This document shows, piece after piece, positions 34,776 through 42,704 of a DNA stretch of 64,000 bases. Source of the DNA: Dickeya dianthicola NCPPB 453 (GTDB lineage: Bacteria; Pseudomonadota; Gammaproteobacteria; Enterobacterales; Enterobacteriaceae); contig NZ_CM001841.1 of assembly GCF_000365305.1 (NCBI RefSeq), positions 15,313 to 79,312 on the forward strand, written 5' to 3'. Numbering within the stretch: the first letter of the stretch is position 1; each line of letters begins with the position of its first letter. The position numbers and the translations under genes were made by a program. The notes beneath the pieces are model-generated. The model was not told the origin of the DNA and did no database searches. It worked only from the letters and a program-made list of their open reading frames with translations.

Positions 34776-35417
34776 TTAGTGCTCCGTGAGACTGTGCAGC
34801 ATATCGCCATACAGCCGATAAACCACGTGAGCGGCATGGATAATCGCGGTCTGATCGGCGGAGTCGCGAATGTTGTCCATCAGCGCGGCGAAGACGTTCG
34901 GGTCTGTCTTATCCGCCGAATCCTGCGCTTGCAGGCCGCTGACAGGCAGATCTTGTTCCGCTTCTATCTGCCTGACCATATCGGGCGCGATAGTGGTCTG
35001 AATACTTTCCAGTACGTGTATCAGGCCGAAGATGCTCATCGGGTTGTCGCGCTGGATCTGGTCATAGAGGTACGCCGCCATCAGTTCAATCCACTGAGCG
35101 GAGGCGTTCTGGTTCAGGGTTTCCGCTCCGCCGCCGCAGGCGTGAAGCGTGTGGAGAATCGAGGCCTTGTGGTCGTACTCGGCGTCAATGTACTCCGCAA
35201 TGGCCTCACGCACCCACGCCTGATGCCGGGGAAGACGACCGCTCGCCGCCATCAGCAGCGGTACGGTATAACTGACGTGGTAATAGGCCTGCGTCAGAAA
35301 AGCGATGTACATATCCCCGCTGATGGTTCCCTGACGGCAGGCGTCAATGACCGGAGCGGACATCATCAGTTGTTGCGATGTTGATGTTGCGGATTGCAGT
35401 TGCTGGTAGAAACTCAT
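34776..35417 (-). CDS. Heme-oxygenase-like (TenA/PqqC-fold) enzyme, possible diiron oxidase
   Basis: 213 residues, all-helical. The pattern H47 (QAYYHVSY), E80-x2-H83 (DAEYDH), H134-x2-E137 (LIHVLES) and a late HAAHVVYRLYGDMLH fits the acidic/histidine metal ligands of the heme-oxygenase-like diiron family (the group that includes UndA, BesC and SznF) better than thiamin-degrading TenA, which needs a cysteine here not seen. The substrate cannot be read from sequence. First gene of an operon with an SDR and a TPR protein, divergent from a LysR regulator. An iron-containing redox enzyme is my reading; a regulatory or TenA-like role cannot be excluded. Confidence 0.7.
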   Translation of the reverse strand: MSFYQQLQSATSTSQQLMMSAPVIDACRQGTISGDMYIAFLTQAYYHVSYTVPLLMAASGRLPRHQAWVREAIAEYIDAEYDHKASILHTLHACGGGAETLNQNASAQWIELMAAYLYDQIQRDNPMSIFGLIHVLESIQTTIAPDMVRQIEAEQDLPVSGLQAQDSADKTDPNVFAALMDNIRDSADQTAIIHAAHVVYRLYGDMLHSLTEH

Positions 35418-35569
35418 GTCTTACTCCTGAATGGCGCGTTGACCGTCGGGGTCGCCTCTGGGGGCGATGGTGTCATGCTAACGGGGGAGCATTAAGAGAG
35501 ACTTAAGACGGTTAAAAAATCATCTTAATATCGGTGTGTGAGTTTAATTTTTTGATAAATAATGAAATT

Positions 35570-35596
35570 TACCATCATCAATCTGTGATGATGGTA
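35570..35596. promoter_or_regulatory. Perfect 11-base inverted repeat between the redox operon and lysR gene
   Basis: TACCATCATCA-ATCTG-TGATGATGGTA. It lies about 150 bases before the heme-oxygenase-like gene and 180 bases before the LysR gene. No T-run follows, so an operator is more likely than a terminator; it could be the LysR protein's binding site. Confidence 0.5.
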
Positions 35597-35620
35597 TGCA
35601 TCAGCGTCGGGTTCGGCGCC

Positions 35621-35652
35621 GGAATTCGGTATAGTTGGAATTCGATATAGTA
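35621..35652. repeat. 16-base tandem duplication
   Basis: GGAATTCGGTATAGTT followed by GGAATTCGATATAGTA (two differences), in the same spacer as the inverted repeat at 35570. Confidence 0.85.
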
Positions 35653-35776
35653 AGCCGCCGTGATAAATCCCGAAGGGACGGAGAAACGGCATGTCAGCAC
35701 GCATCAACCGGCGAGCCAGGAAGTGACGGAATAGCCCGGCTGGCGTGTATTGGGTGGTGAATCTCCGGGGGAGAAA

Positions 35777-36667
35777 ATGGATCGTCTGGCAACGCTGGAA
35801 ACGTTTATCTGTGTTTATGAGTGCGGGTCCTTTTCCGCTGCGTCGCGTCGTCTGGGCATCGGGCAGCCGGCTATCTCCAAAGCCATCATGCAGCTTGAGC
35901 AGCAACTGGCGGTCAAACTGTTGCTGCGTTCCACCCGTGGGTTGACGGCCAGCGAAGCCGGGCAGCGGTTTTACGGGCAGGTCGCCCCGGCGTTGCAACA
36001 GCTGCACGAGGCGCAGGACGGGGTGCGCGGCGGCAACGGCGAGCTGAGCGGCTATTTGCGGGTGTCGGCGCCGGTGACCTTCGCCCGGCTGCATGTGCTG
36101 CCCCGTTTGCATGTGTTTATGTCGCAGCATCCGCAACTGAAGGTGGACATCATTCTGGATGACCGCCCGGTGGATCTGATCGCCGAAGGCATTGATGTGG
36201 CGTTGCGGCTGGGCGAAATGAACGACTCCGGGTTGACCGCCCGGAAGATAGGCTCGGCGCCGATGCGGTTGCTGGCCACGCCGGCGTATTTCGCCGCCCG
36301 CGGCACGCCGGCCTCGCCCGAGGCGTTGGAGGACCATGACGCGGTGATCTACCTGCAAACCGATGCGCCGGGCAACGAGTTGTTTCGTCGGGATGACCGG
36401 CAGTGCCGGGTCACGCTGTCGGGGCGTATCCGCATCAGTGCGGCGGAAGGGGTACGGGAAGCGGTGCTGGCGGGCAACGGCCTGACGGTGGCGTCGGCGT
36501 GGATGTTTGCGCCGGAGCTGGCAAGCGGCGCGGTGGTGACGGCGCTGACCGACTGGCATATCGGCGTGATGGATCTGTGGGCGGTTTACCCTGGCGGCCG
36601 GTTAACGTCGGCCCGCGCCCGGGCGTTTACTGAATTTGTGGCTCAGCACTTGTCTACGCCCGCCTGA
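35777..36667 (+). CDS. LysR-family transcriptional regulator
   Basis: 296 residues from the ATG at 35777 with a GGGGGAG ribosome site. The N-terminal winged helix-turn-helix (about 1-60) reads MDRLATLETFICVYECGSFSAASRRLGIGQPAISKAIMQLE, followed by the linker helix and an effector-binding domain of the DmlR/YhjC type (GYLRVSAPVTFARLHVLPRL). It sits divergent from the heme-oxygenase-like operon and 119 bases before an MFS pump on the same strand, so it could control either. Effector unknown. Confidence 0.9.
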   Translation: MDRLATLETFICVYECGSFSAASRRLGIGQPAISKAIMQLEQQLAVKLLLRSTRGLTASEAGQRFYGQVAPALQQLHEAQDGVRGGNGELSGYLRVSAPVTFARLHVLPRLHVFMSQHPQLKVDIILDDRPVDLIAEGIDVALRLGEMNDSGLTARKIGSAPMRLLATPAYFAARGTPASPEALEDHDAVIYLQTDAPGNELFRRDDRQCRVTLSGRIRISAAEGVREAVLAGNGLTVASAWMFAPELASGAVVTALTDWHIGVMDLWAVYPGGRLTSARARAFTEFVAQHLSTPA

Positions 36668-36786
36668 CCTTGCTTTTGCCTATTCCATTCTGGAATAAAT
36701 ATTATGGCTGACGGCGCTCTTCTGCGGTGAAGCCGTCTTGCTTATGCTGAGCCCGTCCTTCAGACAGGCAACCACGGAGAATGACC

Positions 36787-37956
36787 ATGAGCACATTATC
36801 TTGTCGCGATGACACCGTACGGACGGGTAAACCGCTGATTTTTAGCATGGCGGCGGCCAGCGGTGTGGCAGTCGCCAATATCTATTACAACCAGCCGATG
36901 CTCGGCTTGATGACCGCCAGTTTTCCCGGCAACGGCGCGACGTCGATGATCCCCACCGCCACTCAGCTCGGTTATGCACTGGGATTGCTGATGCTGGTGC
37001 CGCTGGGCGACAAGTTCGAGCGGCGGCGGCTGATCGTCTGGCAATTTTTGTTGCTGGCGCTGGCCTCGGTATTGGCGGCGCTGGCGCCGTCGGCGACGGT
37101 GCTGCTGGCGGCGTCGGTATTGATTGGCGTCGGTGCGACCGTGGCGCAGCAGATTGTGCCGGTCGCGGCGACGGTGGCGGGCGAAGGCCAGCGCGGCGCG
37201 GTGGTCGGCACCGTGATGAGCGGGCTGCTGAGCGGCATTCTGCTCAGCCGGACCTTGGCCGGACTGGTGGCGGAAGCCGCCGGCTGGCGCGCCATGTTTT
37301 GGCTGAGCGTGCCGCTGGCGCTGGCGGGCGCGGTGTTGATGGGGCGGATGCTGCCTACGTTGCCGCCGTCATCGACGCTGTCCTGGCGTTCGCTGATGCG
37401 TTCACTGCTGACGCTGTGGCGCGCGGAGCCGGCGTTGCGTCGCGCCACCTGGATTCAGGGTGTACTGTTCGCGTCGTTTAGCGCATTTTGGAGCATTCTG
37501 GCGCTGTACCTCGCCAGCGGCAGTCATCCGTTGGGAGCGGCGGCGGCCGGTCTGTTCGGCGTGATTGGCGTGGCGGGCGTTACCGCGGCGCCGGTGGCCG
37601 GACGCCTGGCGGATCGCATCGGCAGCCGACCGGTGATTCTGCTGGGGGCATTGCTCACGTTGCTGGCGTGGGGCGTATTCGGTCTGTGGGGCGCGGTGGC
37701 GGGCTTGATTATCGGGGTGATACTGCTGGATCTCGGGGTGCAGAGCGCGTTGATCGCTCACCAGCATGTGATTTACGGGCTGCAACCGGCGGCGCGCGGG
37801 CGCATCAATACGCTGTTCATGGGCGGTATGTTCCTCGGCGGGGCGCTGGGTTCCAGCGGCGCAATGGCGGCCTGGCAGGCGGGCGGCTGGATGCCGGTAA
37901 CGCTGTTCGCCGGCGGCGTGACCCTGCTGGCGCTGCTGGCGGCCAGCCGCCGCTAG
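36787..37956 (+). CDS. MFS efflux transporter, 12-span
   Basis: 389 residues from the ATG at 36787; an ATG two codons earlier is too close to the GGAG site. The N-terminal signature (GVAVANIYYNQPMLGLM) and the loop between spans 2 and 3 (GDKFERRRLIVWQ) mark the major facilitator superfamily. The subgroup is the putative sugar or drug efflux type often regulated by an adjacent LysR gene, as here. Substrate unknown. Convergent with the phytase-like gene. Confidence 0.88.
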   Translation: MSTLSCRDDTVRTGKPLIFSMAAASGVAVANIYYNQPMLGLMTASFPGNGATSMIPTATQLGYALGLLMLVPLGDKFERRRLIVWQFLLLALASVLAALAPSATVLLAASVLIGVGATVAQQIVPVAATVAGEGQRGAVVGTVMSGLLSGILLSRTLAGLVAEAAGWRAMFWLSVPLALAGAVLMGRMLPTLPPSSTLSWRSLMRSLLTLWRAEPALRRATWIQGVLFASFSAFWSILALYLASGSHPLGAAAAGLFGVIGVAGVTAAPVAGRLADRIGSRPVILLGALLTLLAWGVFGLWGAVAGLIIGVILLDLGVQSALIAHQHVIYGLQPAARGRINTLFMGGMFLGGALGSSGAMAAWQAGGWMPVTLFAGGVTLLALLAASRR

Positions 37957-37980
37957 TCACGGGCGGGGCCCGCCCGTGAC
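37956..37980. terminator. GC-rich stem-loop between convergent genes
   Basis: Perfect 11-base stem GTCACGGGCGG / CCGCCCGTGAC with loop GGC, beginning at the last base of the MFS stop. There is no T-run, so it may stabilise 3' ends rather than terminate by itself. Confidence 0.55.
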
Positions 37981-38007
37981 GGTACAGCAGTGTTTCGGGT
38001 ATAAATA

Positions 38008-39288
38008 TTACAGCGTGTAGCGCACCGGCAGCAGCGCGGTGCGGTCCACCGTGCCGTTGAGGTGTTTCATTACCGCATCGTACGGGCACAGGGTACCGAC
38101 AGCGGTTTTCTGGCAACCGTTCATCGAGAATTCGCTGCGCAGCGGCGGATGGTCGTCATCCAGCGTAGTCAGCCCGCGAATCTGGTCCAGCGATTGCGCC
38201 TGGAAGTAGATGCGCACGAAGCGTTGACCGGACTGCGCGTTGCGCCAGCGTTCGAAGATAAGGCTGCCCGCAGGCGGGATATTGCCGCGCGGGTAGTCGC
38301 CCATCTGCCAGGTGAAGCCCAGCATGGCGCGCAGCTTGGCGATATTGGTGTCGTGCGCCACGTACAGCAGCCATTTGGCGTCGGGCGGGGCGTCCGGTTG
38401 ATGCTCCAGGTTGAGCGCCAGGACTATCTGATTCATCAGTATCGAACCGCCGCGCTGCGCCAGGTAGGGCAAGTCGTTGGTGAAGTCGTAGTTGGCGGTC
38501 AGCAGCGGCATCAGCGCGCCCACCGCGGCAGCGGTTGTGGCATTGCCGAACGCCACCTGGCCGAGCGGGTTGTTATTGCTGTAGGCCAGCCGGATGGTTT
38601 CCGCCATGTTGGCCAGCGCTTCCGGTCCATGCAGCGAGAGGTTCCCTTTTTTGCCCTCTTTCAGTTCCCATTTGGCGCTGAACGCCGGGCAGGGTTTATC
38701 CGGCAGGCAGACCGCCTGTTTCAGGCGATCGATCGCCGGTTGCCACTCCGCCTGAATCTGTGCGGCGCTTTTGCCCTGCATCGCTTTTTGCAGGTCGGCC
38801 TTCACTTGTGCCTGATCCACCCGCATGCCGGCGGTTTCGGCATGGAACAGCGGGTCGTTGTCTTCACTCTCCGGACCGCGAATTACCACGCCGCAGCCGG
38901 GGAATACGCCATCCATCAGCGCCATTGCGGTTTCCTGCGTGCGTTGCAGCGGGCTGGCCCAGACAAACACGTCGTCGGGCGCCGGGCAATTCTGGCTAAG
39001 CAGCCCGTGCTGGCGCAGGTACTGGCCTTCGTACTGCCCCTTTAACACCGCCGCCGCATAACCGTGACCGGTCAGCTCGCCGTAGTGGGTCAGCCAGGTC
39101 GGCCAGTTGCGCCCGGTGCCTTCCTGAATGGTTTTGACGTTGCCTTCGGTCGGCGGGCGAACGCCGTGGCGGCTTATTTCCACCACTTTTTCCAGTGCCC
39201 AGCCTGACGGAGCGGTTTCCGCCTGCGCGCCCAACCAGGGTAACGCCGACAGCAACAGCCCAACGACGGTCTTGCGTGTGAATAACAT
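38008..39288 (-). CDS. Periplasmic histidine acid phosphatase, phytase-like (AppA family)
   Basis: 426 residues with a signal peptide (cleavage about AQA|ET at 23). The catalytic motif RHGVRPPT is at residues 40-47 and the proton donor pair HDTN is near residue 320. HDTN is the form found in AppA phytase, while glucose-1-phosphatase Agp has HDSN, so phytate or other phosphomonoesters are the likelier substrates. Six or more cysteines suggest disulfides made by DsbA. Plant tissue is rich in phytate. It is divergent from an ABC importer operon. Confidence 0.88.
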   Translation of the reverse strand: MLFTRKTVVGLLLSALPWLGAQAETAPSGWALEKVVEISRHGVRPPTEGNVKTIQEGTGRNWPTWLTHYGELTGHGYAAAVLKGQYEGQYLRQHGLLSQNCPAPDDVFVWASPLQRTQETAMALMDGVFPGCGVVIRGPESEDNDPLFHAETAGMRVDQAQVKADLQKAMQGKSAAQIQAEWQPAIDRLKQAVCLPDKPCPAFSAKWELKEGKKGNLSLHGPEALANMAETIRLAYSNNNPLGQVAFGNATTAAAVGALMPLLTANYDFTNDLPYLAQRGGSILMNQIVLALNLEHQPDAPPDAKWLLYVAHDTNIAKLRAMLGFTWQMGDYPRGNIPPAGSLIFERWRNAQSGQRFVRIYFQAQSLDQIRGLTTLDDDHPPLRSEFSMNGCQKTAVGTLCPYDAVMKHLNGTVDRTALLPVRYTL

Positions 39289-39438
39289 AGTTGATCCTCG
39301 GGTACATGCCTTTTGGCTACCGCAAGGCTAAGCGATGGCGGTAGCGGGAAGAATATTTTTTCTATGTAAGAATCGTGGGATTTTTTTCAGCCTGTAAATA
39401 AGTTTGTTGAAGAGAAAATATCTTTTTGATCCGGGTAA

Positions 39439-39460
39439 TGATGTGAACGGTATCACTTTC
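39439..39460. promoter_or_regulatory. CRP binding site upstream of the first ABC importer operon
   Basis: TGTGA-ACGGTA-TCACT, one base from the consensus, centred near 39449.5, 140 bases before the first permease and 160 bases before the phytase-like gene. Carbon-catabolite control of the importer, and perhaps of the phosphatase, is inferred. Confidence 0.65.
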
Positions 39461-39588
39461 ATTCTGAACGCAGTGAAATCAAAAAAGAAAAATCCGAATC
39501 ATAAAACTGTCTTTTTTTTGCCGGCCTGTTGTCACAGAGCGATTTTAGGCTTGGCGGATTAATATCTGGCGTGATTGACGGAGATGCC

Positions 39589-40497
39589 ATGAGGGCCAAT
39601 AAAATACCGACGCTATTTAACCGCGGTGGGCTTGGTGGCTCCGGGTTGATTGGCGTTGGGTTTATTGCCCCGTTGCTGATCCCGTTATTGTTATTCTGGG
39701 TGATTCCTTTCTTTTGCAGCCTCTATATCAGCCTCACCGACTGGGATTATATTTCGCCGGATTATCATCTCGTCGGTGTGGATAATTACCGCGATTTGCT
39801 GCAAAGCGACGATTTTTTCGGTGCGCTGGGGAACACGCTGGTGTTTGCCGTCGCGGTGGTGCTGCCGGTGGTAGCGCTGGGGCTGGGATTTGCGCTGTTG
39901 CTGCACCGTCGGTGTCGCGGGCAGCGCTGTTATCAGGCGATGATCTTTTCTCCGTGGATTACCCCGACGGTAGCGGTTTCCGTGGTGTGGTCATGGGTGT
40001 TCGACTCCCGCGCCGGGCTGGCGAATCAGCTGCTCGGGCTGTTCGGCGTGGCGGGCGTGCCCTGGCTGGAGCAGCCGGGCAGCGCCATGCTGGCGGTGGC
40101 GGCGGTCACGGTATGGCAGGGTATCGGTTGGACGATGATGTTGTTCATTAGCGCGCTCAACCGCATTCCCGCCGAGCTCTACGACGCCGCGCGGCTGGAT
40201 GGCGGCAGCCGCGCCAGACGCCTGTTAACCATCACCTTGCCGCTGATTTCCCCCACCACCTTTTTCCTGTTGGTAGTCAATCTGGTGAATGCCGTTCAGG
40301 CGTTCGATCAATTTCAAATGCTGACGCAGGGCGGCCCCGGCAACAGCACCCGCACGCTGATGTACCTGTTTTACCAGCAGGCGTTTCAGCAGTTCAGCAT
40401 GGGGCCGGCGGCGGCCACCGCGGTGATGATCCTGCTGCTGGCGGGCTCGCTGTCGCTGGTCAACACCCTGATGGCCCGCCGCTGGGTCTATTTTTAA
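39589..40497 (+). CDS. ABC importer permease (MalF/UgpA type)
   Basis: 302 residues from the ATG at 39589 (GGAG five bases upstream); an open extension back to 39529 lacks a ribosome site. Six membrane spans and the ATPase-contact EAA loop (ELYDAARLDGGSRARRLLTITLPLI) are visible. It belongs to the carbohydrate-uptake-1 family, probably the UgpA-like branch. It pairs with the next gene to form the channel of an importer. Eleven bases separate their coding regions. No ATPase gene is in this operon. Confidence 0.92.
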   Translation: MRANKIPTLFNRGGLGGSGLIGVGFIAPLLIPLLLFWVIPFFCSLYISLTDWDYISPDYHLVGVDNYRDLLQSDDFFGALGNTLVFAVAVVLPVVALGLGFALLLHRRCRGQRCYQAMIFSPWITPTVAVSVVWSWVFDSRAGLANQLLGLFGVAGVPWLEQPGSAMLAVAAVTVWQGIGWTMMLFISALNRIPAELYDAARLDGGSRARRLLTITLPLISPTTFFLLVVNLVNAVQAFDQFQMLTQGGPGNSTRTLMYLFYQQAFQQFSMGPAAATAVMILLLAGSLSLVNTLMARRWVYF

Positions 40498-40508
40498 GGA
40501 GCATGGGG

Positions 40509-41396
40509 ATGGCGTCGTCGCTGATCGCACTGGCCGAACCGGTTGTTTCCGCCGCCGCCCGTCGCCCGGTCTTTCGCGGGCGGGAGGTGCTGAAACATCT
40601 GCTCTTGATGGTGTCCGGTCTGCTGATGGTGTTCCCGTTTGTGTGGATGCTGTCCGGCGCGTTGAAGACCAATGACGAAATTTTCCGCCATCCGCTGCAA
40701 CTGTTGCCGTCGCATCCCGATTTTTCTTCGTTCGCTACGGTATGGCGCGAGACGCATTTCGGGCTATTCATGTACAACAGCCTGACGGTGGCGCTGCTGA
40801 CGTCGCTGCTGGTGGTGGTCAACAGCGTGCTGTTTGCCTACGCCATTGTTCAATGGCGCGGTAAAGCCGGCCGTTTGTTGTATGGCGTAGTGATGGCCTG
40901 TTATATGTTGCCCGGCGCGGTGACCTATATTCCCTGTTACATCATTCTGGCTAAATTGCATGTGCTGGATACCCATATCGGCCTGATTTTTTCCAACGCG
41001 GTCAGTGCGATGGGGGTGTTTTATTTACATCAGGCGCTGAAGAAAATTCACCCGTCATTAATGGAAGCGGCGCGTATTGACGGCGCCGGAGAATGGGCGT
41101 TGCTGCGTACCATTGTGCTGCCGCAAATAAAGCCGGTGCTGGCTACGCTGTTCCTGCTTATTTTCATCACCCATTACAACAGCTACATGTGGCCCAGCCT
41201 GGTGATTACTTCGCCGTCGCTGAATTTAATTTCGATTGGTATCCGGCAGTATTTTATTTCCGGGGGAGATTACGGCTTTAACTGGTCGAATATCATGGCG
41301 GCCAGCGCCATTGTCGTGATGCCGATGCTGTTTTTATTCCTGTTGTGCCAACGAATGATCCTGTCCGGCTTTTCCGATAATGGAGTGAAAGAATAA
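40509..41396 (+). CDS. ABC importer permease (MalG/UgpE type)
   Basis: 295 residues from the ATG at 40509, which stands seven bases after AAGGAG; the ATG at 40503 is too close to that site. Six spans and the EAA loop (SLMEAARIDGAGEWALLRTIVLPQIKP) are present. The stop overlaps the start of the solute-binding gene (TAATG), indicating coupling. Confidence 0.92.
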   Translation: MASSLIALAEPVVSAAARRPVFRGREVLKHLLLMVSGLLMVFPFVWMLSGALKTNDEIFRHPLQLLPSHPDFSSFATVWRETHFGLFMYNSLTVALLTSLLVVVNSVLFAYAIVQWRGKAGRLLYGVVMACYMLPGAVTYIPCYIILAKLHVLDTHIGLIFSNAVSAMGVFYLHQALKKIHPSLMEAARIDGAGEWALLRTIVLPQIKPVLATLFLLIFITHYNSYMWPSLVITSPSLNLISIGIRQYFISGGDYGFNWSNIMAASAIVVMPMLFLFLLCQRMILSGFSDNGVKE

Positions 41397-42676
41397 TGAT
41401 GACCGTACGCAAAGGGTGGCGCTGTGTAGGCGGCGCGCTGTGTGCGCTGCTGTTGACCGCGCAGGCGCAGGCCGCTACCGAGGTGAATTTCTGGTATTCC
41501 GGCGGCACCAAACCGCAAAAGATGATGCTGACGCTGATCGACGAATTTAACCGTAGTCAGGATCAATTCGTGGTGAAAGGCGCGTTGCAGGGCAATTACG
41601 ATGAGACCTGGCAGAAAATGCAGGCCGGCATGGCGGCGAAAAACGCCCCGGCGTTCGCGCTGTTGACCGCTTCGCAGGGAACGGCGCTGGCGGAGCGCAA
41701 CTTGCTGCGCGATTTGCGGCCCTACATGGATAGTCGTTTCCGTTTCACCGATTTTGTCGGCGCATTCCGCCGTCAGGTCACCCGGCCGGACGGCAGTGTT
41801 TACGGTCTGCCCGCCTACGGCACCACGCAGGTGCTGTACTACAACAAAGCGGTGCTGGCGCAGCACGGCTTTACGCCGGATGACCTGACAACCTGGCAGA
41901 AGCTGGCGAAAGTGGCGACGGCGGTCACCCAAAAAGACGCCGACGGCAACACCCAGTATTACGGCTGGGAGCCGATGTGGGGGCCGGGCAACCTGATTGA
42001 CGCGGCGCTGTCCAACGGCGGTCGCATTCTCAGCGAAGACGGCAAAAAGGTGCTGATCGATTCGCCGGCGTGGGTGGCGGTCTGGGACAGCTTCCGCCGC
42101 TGGATTCATGAAGAGCGCATCATGCGTATCTACCACGGCGGTCAGGGCTGGGAATACTGGTATAAAACCATTGATGACGTGATGAAAGACCGGGCGCTGG
42201 GGTATACCGGTTCGTCCGGCGATCAGGGCGATCTCGACTTCCAGCGGCTGGCGGCGTTGCCTCAGCCGGGCTGGGGGAGTAATCCGGCGGCGCCGCAGGC
42301 GGGCGCGCTGATTTTCGTGATGCCCGTCGGCACGCCGGAAGCGGCGGCGAAGGGCGCCTTTGCCTTTATGCGTTTCTACACCAGCGCGGCCAATACTGCG
42401 CGCTGGTCGATGTTCACGGGCTATATTCCGGTGCGTGAAAGCGTATTGCAGGACGCGGACTACCAGAAATACGTCGCCGCCAACCCGCAGGCTGCCGTGC
42501 CGGTGCAGCAGGCGAAATCCGCCAGTATGGATTTTATCGATCCGACCAAAGGCAAGATTCTGGATGCGCTGACCGTGGCCGCCGATCAGGTGGAAATCGA
42601 AAACAAACCGGCGCAGCAGGTATTGACCGAGGCGGCCCGCAAAGCGCAGAAAGCGCTGGACCGCATCAATGAATAA
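41396..42676 (+). CDS. Periplasmic solute-binding protein, UgpB-like
   Basis: 426 residues. Signal peptide about 1-26 (CALLLTAQAQA|ATEVN). The start of the mature protein (VNFWYSGGTKPQKMMLTLIDEFNRSQ) and the block GNYDETWQKMQAGMAAKNAPAFALLTASQGTALAERNLL closely recall UgpB, the glycerol-3-phosphate and glycerophosphodiester binding protein. It presents the substrate to the two permeases upstream. The neighbouring PHP phosphoesterase also suggests a phosphorylated ligand, though a plain sugar cannot be ruled out. Confidence 0.85.
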   Translation: MMTVRKGWRCVGGALCALLLTAQAQAATEVNFWYSGGTKPQKMMLTLIDEFNRSQDQFVVKGALQGNYDETWQKMQAGMAAKNAPAFALLTASQGTALAERNLLRDLRPYMDSRFRFTDFVGAFRRQVTRPDGSVYGLPAYGTTQVLYYNKAVLAQHGFTPDDLTTWQKLAKVATAVTQKDADGNTQYYGWEPMWGPGNLIDAALSNGGRILSEDGKKVLIDSPAWVAVWDSFRRWIHEERIMRIYHGGQGWEYWYKTIDDVMKDRALGYTGSSGDQGDLDFQRLAALPQPGWGSNPAAPQAGALIFVMPVGTPEAAAKGAFAFMRFYTSAANTARWSMFTGYIPVRESVLQDADYQKYVAANPQAAVPVQQAKSASMDFIDPTKGKILDALTVAADQVEIENKPAQQVLTEAARKAQKALDRINE

Positions 42677-42704
42677 GCCGGAGCTAATGAATAAGCCGGA
42701 GCTG
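42669..42704 (+). repeat. 18-base tandem duplication at the start of the PHP gene
   Basis: ATGAATAAGCCGGAGCTA then ATGAATAAGCCGGAGCTG. The first unit contains the solute-binding gene stop (TGAATAA) and supplies GGAG five bases before the second ATG. Confidence 0.9.

Noticed and set aside
35525-36559. Minus-strand open frame of 344 codons across the LysR gene
   Set aside because: Antisense to a clear LysR protein and rich in Arg and His.
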